Part shown: in pieces, positions 61,679 to 64,000 of the stretch
Position numbering within the stretch: position 1 is the stretch's first letter
Layout: each line of letters starts with the position of its first letter
Source: Prevotella sp.
GTDB lineage: Bacteria; Bacteroidota; Bacteroidia; Bacteroidales; Bacteroidaceae
DNA length: 64,000 bases
Direction of reading: 5' to 3'
Assembly (NCBI GenBank): GCA_017470345.1
Contig: JAFUEP010000024.1
Coordinates: 124,001 to 188,000, forward strand
The notes under the pieces: model-generated
Seen by the model: only the letters and a program-made list of their open reading frames with translations
Databases searched by the model: none
Told to the model about the DNA's origin: nothing
Made by a program: the position numbers and the translations under genes

Positions 61679-63511
61679 TTATCTGATGACCTTGCGGAAG
61701 CTGCCGTCGGGGCGCTGCTCGATGGTCAGGCCCCGCTGGGCGGCCGAGGCGGGGAGACCCTGCAGGTTGTAGCGTGCGACGGTGCGGGGTTGCTGTGACG
61801 CAGCAACAGACCAGACGGCAGCGGCATCCGGCGCCGGGGTGCAGACGGCGGCGTTGGCGATGCGCTTGGTCGTCGCGTCGATGAGCAGCGCCACGACGTG
61901 GACGTTGCGGCGGTTCTGCGACACGGGCGTCAGCCGCAGCTCGTAGTCGTGCTTCATCGGCTGGCCGACGCGCTGCTCGCCGCTGAGGCTGCCCTCAATA
62001 CCGCGCACGTCGCTCATGGCGATGACCACGTCGTTGTAGGCCACGTCGTCGAGCATGGTGCCCTCGGCGTTGACATACTGCTGCATGTCGTCCTCGACGT
62101 AGTAGGCCATGACGGGGTTCGAGAAGCTGTTCATCTGGTGCCAAGCATGGTCGCCCTCGGGCCCGCGCAACGAGTCTTCAATGAGGACGTAGGCCAGCTT
62201 GTAGTCGCACTGCGGCGCGTCGTAGGCAAAGCTGACGGTGGCGGCGACGGCGCACACGCTGTCGGCCGTCCAGCGGGCCTCGACGCTGAGGTCGGCAGGG
62301 GCCAGGATGCTGTTGGCGGCCAGGAAGTTCTGGTCGGCATGGAAGTGGCCGTCGCTGAGGTCGCCGTCGTAGGGGTCGGTCAGCTCGCCGCGGTCGAATC
62401 GGCAGGAGGGGAACTGGGTGGCGTTCATCACGTAGTAGTAGTCATAGTAGACGTCCATGGGGTCGCCGTTGAGCACGTGGACCGAGATGGCGATGAAGTC
62501 GTCGGGATACATCCGCTTCAAGCGGGCGATGCCGGCGAAGCCCCTGGGGCAGGCCGAGCACCACGTGCCGGTGTACTCCTCCATGACGGTGCGGCGGTGG
62601 GTCATGTGCTGCAGGCTGACGACGTCGCACGCGGCCTGCCGGGCAGCGTCGGCGTTGGGGCGCCCGTTGACGCCAGTCAGGGTGAAGGTCAGCGGCATGC
62701 GCCCTGTGGCCTCGGGGCCCACGACGGGCACTGCGGCGTAGCCCTGCGCCCCGTAGACGTTGGCCAGTGGCTCTGCGAGGTCGAACGTGCCGGTCATCGT
62801 CTCGTCGCCGAAAGCGTAGGCGTATTGCAGTGAGCGGATGGGCTCGGTGCCGTTGTTGGCGAACATCACGTCGAGGCGGTCGTCGGTCATGTGGACGACG
62901 TTGTTCGAGCGGATGCCCCCGACGGATGCCGAGCAGGGCGTGAGGCTGCCGCCGCTGAGCAGCAGCTGCATGGCCAGCGAGCCGTAGCGCCGCGTGTTGT
63001 ACCATTCGCGATACTGCCTGACCTGGGCCACGCGCAGCCACAGGCCGCCGTCGTTGAGGTCGTTGCACATGATGAGCGGTCGCTCGGACTGTCCGTCGAG
63101 CTCGGTCACGTTGAACGTGTAGCCGACGTAGAGGCCCTCCGCGGGGATGGCGACGGGCTCAGGCAGAGAGACGACGTTCCATCCCTCGACGGGATGGTCG
63201 ATGCTCAGGGTGAGCAGGCGCTGGCCGTCGCCGTCGTCAAGGCTGGTGGCGAGCCATAGCGCCAGGCTGTCGATGTGCTCCACGCTGCTGAAGGGCAGCC
63301 GCACGGCCTCGATGCTGGTGCCGCCGGCCACGGCGTCGCTGCCGTCGACGTGGATGGCGGCCTCGTAGGTGGCCTCCTTGCTGACGCCGAGATAGTTCTC
63401 CGGCACCTGCGTCTCATGGCAATAGCCCCACCAGAGGCTGCCTTCGCTCTGTGCGGAGGCAGCCGTGGTGAGCATCATAGCTGTGATTAGGGAAATAAGG
63501 CGGGTTCTCAT
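61679..63511 (-). CDS. Omp28-like secreted protein with CSAC motif and sorting tail
   Basis: A 610-residue protein with a signal peptide (MRTRLISLITAMMLTTAASA). Residues about 25-185 are one copy of the beta domain duplicated in the next gene (SLWWGYCHETQVPENYLGVS, GLYVGYTFNVTELDGQ). The Omp28/thioredoxin-like domain carries MEEYTGTWCSACPRGFAGIA. A C-terminal sorting tail follows (ARYNLQGLPASAAQRGLTIE, QRPDGSFRKVIR). It is preceded without a gap by the partial gene at 63512 and followed 46 bp later by the 773-residue gene, so the three form one operon. Confidence 0.82.
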   Translation of the reverse strand: MRTRLISLITAMMLTTAASAQSEGSLWWGYCHETQVPENYLGVSKEATYEAAIHVDGSDAVAGGTSIEAVRLPFSSVEHIDSLALWLATSLDDGDGQRLLTLSIDHPVEGWNVVSLPEPVAIPAEGLYVGYTFNVTELDGQSERPLIMCNDLNDGGLWLRVAQVRQYREWYNTRRYGSLAMQLLLSGGSLTPCSASVGGIRSNNVVHMTDDRLDVMFANNGTEPIRSLQYAYAFGDETMTGTFDLAEPLANVYGAQGYAAVPVVGPEATGRMPLTFTLTGVNGRPNADAARQAACDVVSLQHMTHRRTVMEEYTGTWCSACPRGFAGIARLKRMYPDDFIAISVHVLNGDPMDVYYDYYYVMNATQFPSCRFDRGELTDPYDGDLSDGHFHADQNFLAANSILAPADLSVEARWTADSVCAVAATVSFAYDAPQCDYKLAYVLIEDSLRGPEGDHAWHQMNSFSNPVMAYYVEDDMQQYVNAEGTMLDDVAYNDVVIAMSDVRGIEGSLSGEQRVGQPMKHDYELRLTPVSQNRRNVHVVALLIDATTKRIANAAVCTPAPDAAAVWSVAASQQPRTVARYNLQGLPASAAQRGLTIEQRPDGSFRKVIR

Positions 63512-64000
63512 TTAGCGAAGCATCTTGACGTTCCTGACGCTACCGTCGGCCATGCGCTGGCTGCGGATGACGAGTCCCTTGCCCGCATGGCTGAGGGCGC
63601 GGCCCTGCAGGTCGTAGAGGCGCTCGGCCACGGGGCTGGCCGTCAGCACGTCCTTGATGCCGGTGACGGTCTCGATGGTGGTGGTCTTCGTCTCCGTGTC
63701 GTAGTGGCAGATGTCACTGTAGGTCACCGTGCCGTTCATGCGGTAGATGCTCTGCAGGCTGATGGTCTTCGGGCGCAGGTCTTTGTCGATGGCCAGGACG
63801 TGGTAGGTCATCGTGCCGTTGGCGTTGTCGGTGCGTCCGTTGACCTTGCCGCGGTCGGTGAAGCGGCTGGGCACCTCCCACTCGTCGGGGAAGTGCTGGT
63901 AGTACTCACCCTTGCCGTTGGTGAAGTGGAGCTGCTCGCCGTCGAGATAGAAGCGATAGTAGAGCGAGTCGGGATTGATGAAGTCGCCGTTGACGTCCTC
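63512..64000 (-). CDS. Secreted protein with sorting tail (5' end outside window)
   Basis: The C-terminal 162 residues only. The frame is open to the window edge at 64000, so the GTG at 63874 is not the start. Upstream in frame it reads EDVNGDFINPDSLYYRFYLD, a pattern seen in secreted Prevotella proteins, and it ends with ERLYDLQGRALSHAGKGLVI and RMADGSVRNVKMLR, a sorting-tail motif. Its stop codon abuts the ATG of the next gene directly. The remainder of the protein cannot be judged. Confidence 0.75.
   Translation of the reverse strand, partial: EDVNGDFINPDSLYYRFYLDGEQLHFTNGKGEYYQHFPDEWEVPSRFTDRGKVNGRTDNANGTMTYHVLAIDKDLRPKTISLQSIYRMNGTVTYSDICHYDTETKTTTIETVTGIKDVLTASPVAERLYDLQGRALSHAGKGLVIRSQRMADGSVRNVKMLR

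Overview
The window is about 60% GC and reads as a chromosomal segment from a high-GC member of the Bacteroidales, most likely Prevotellaceae. The evidence is: Bacteroidetes-type promoters (TAnnTTTG at -7, TTTG about 20 nt upstream); several SusC/SusD pairs; abundant Omp28-like surface proteins ending in a short 'YDLQGR..KGLYI..GKKVVRK'-type C-terminal sorting tail (type IX secretion style); FecR/ECF regulation; a TPP-riboswitch-controlled TonB receptor/PnuT pair; and a zinc-ligand-poor sirtuin. The species cannot be fixed from sequence alone. No phage, integrase, transposase, CRISPR array or rRNA was seen.

Layout. 1-4.5 kb: a partial outer-membrane protein followed by two Omp28-like proteins. 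4.6-6.9 kb: tRNA-Gln(TTG), a U32-family gene interrupted by a foldback repeat, and sufE. 6.9-21.2 kb: a complete fructan-utilisation locus with an unusual transmembrane one-component regulator (periplasmic sugar-binding domain, TM helix, AraC DNA-binding domain), SusC, SusD, a DUF4960-like surface lipoprotein, a surface GH32, then a second transcription unit with a periplasmic GH32, an MFS sugar transporter and a fructokinase. The two promoter regions share a palindromic site that is the obvious operator candidate. 21.3-25.9 kb: housekeeping genes (hypothetical, rpoN, PAP2-like membrane protein, purE, ispG). 26-33.6 kb: sirtuin, three tandem FKBP isomerases, an Lrp/AsnC regulator overlapping a C26-M19 fusion peptidase, and a glutaminyl cyclase. 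33.6-43.5 kb: an ECF sigma/FecR/SusC(STN)/SusD/zinc metallopeptidase/DUF4302 locus with no glycoside hydrolase. 43.6-48.7 kb: a DUF4294-type protein, a small toxin-antitoxin pair, a 55-residue peptide gene, a 1093-residue surface protein and a short leader ORF. 49.4-52.8 kb: thiamine uptake (PnuT and TonB receptor under a TPP riboswitch). 53-59.1 kb: an outer-membrane beta-barrel protein, a small membrane protein, a CoA-transferase and a hemolysin-III protein. 59.3-64 kb: three Omp28/T9SS-cargo-like genes.

The most striking content is not a gene family. The window is threaded with low-complexity tracts built mostly from 7-nt units (such as AGAAGTG, AGATAAT, CATAGTT, GAATTGA). Some are single tracts sitting exactly in the gaps between co-directional genes; others are foldback elements with two opposed tracts around a short unique centre. 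Several lie inside protein-coding genes (U32, the AraC-type sensor, the second GH32, the thiamine TonB receptor), nearly always keeping the reading frame; GC-rich palindromes of a second family lie inside the DUF4960 protein signal peptide and the C26-M19 peptidase. A foldback at 57.7-58.3 kb has 129-bp arms that read as perfectly complementary. Separately, a noncoding element of about 200 bp, with conserved ends and internal AAGCGGTGCTTTTC palindromes, occurs three times (26.4, 35.4 and 49.0 kb) plus a fragment at 58.4 kb. These repeat systems are the best candidates for something undescribed.
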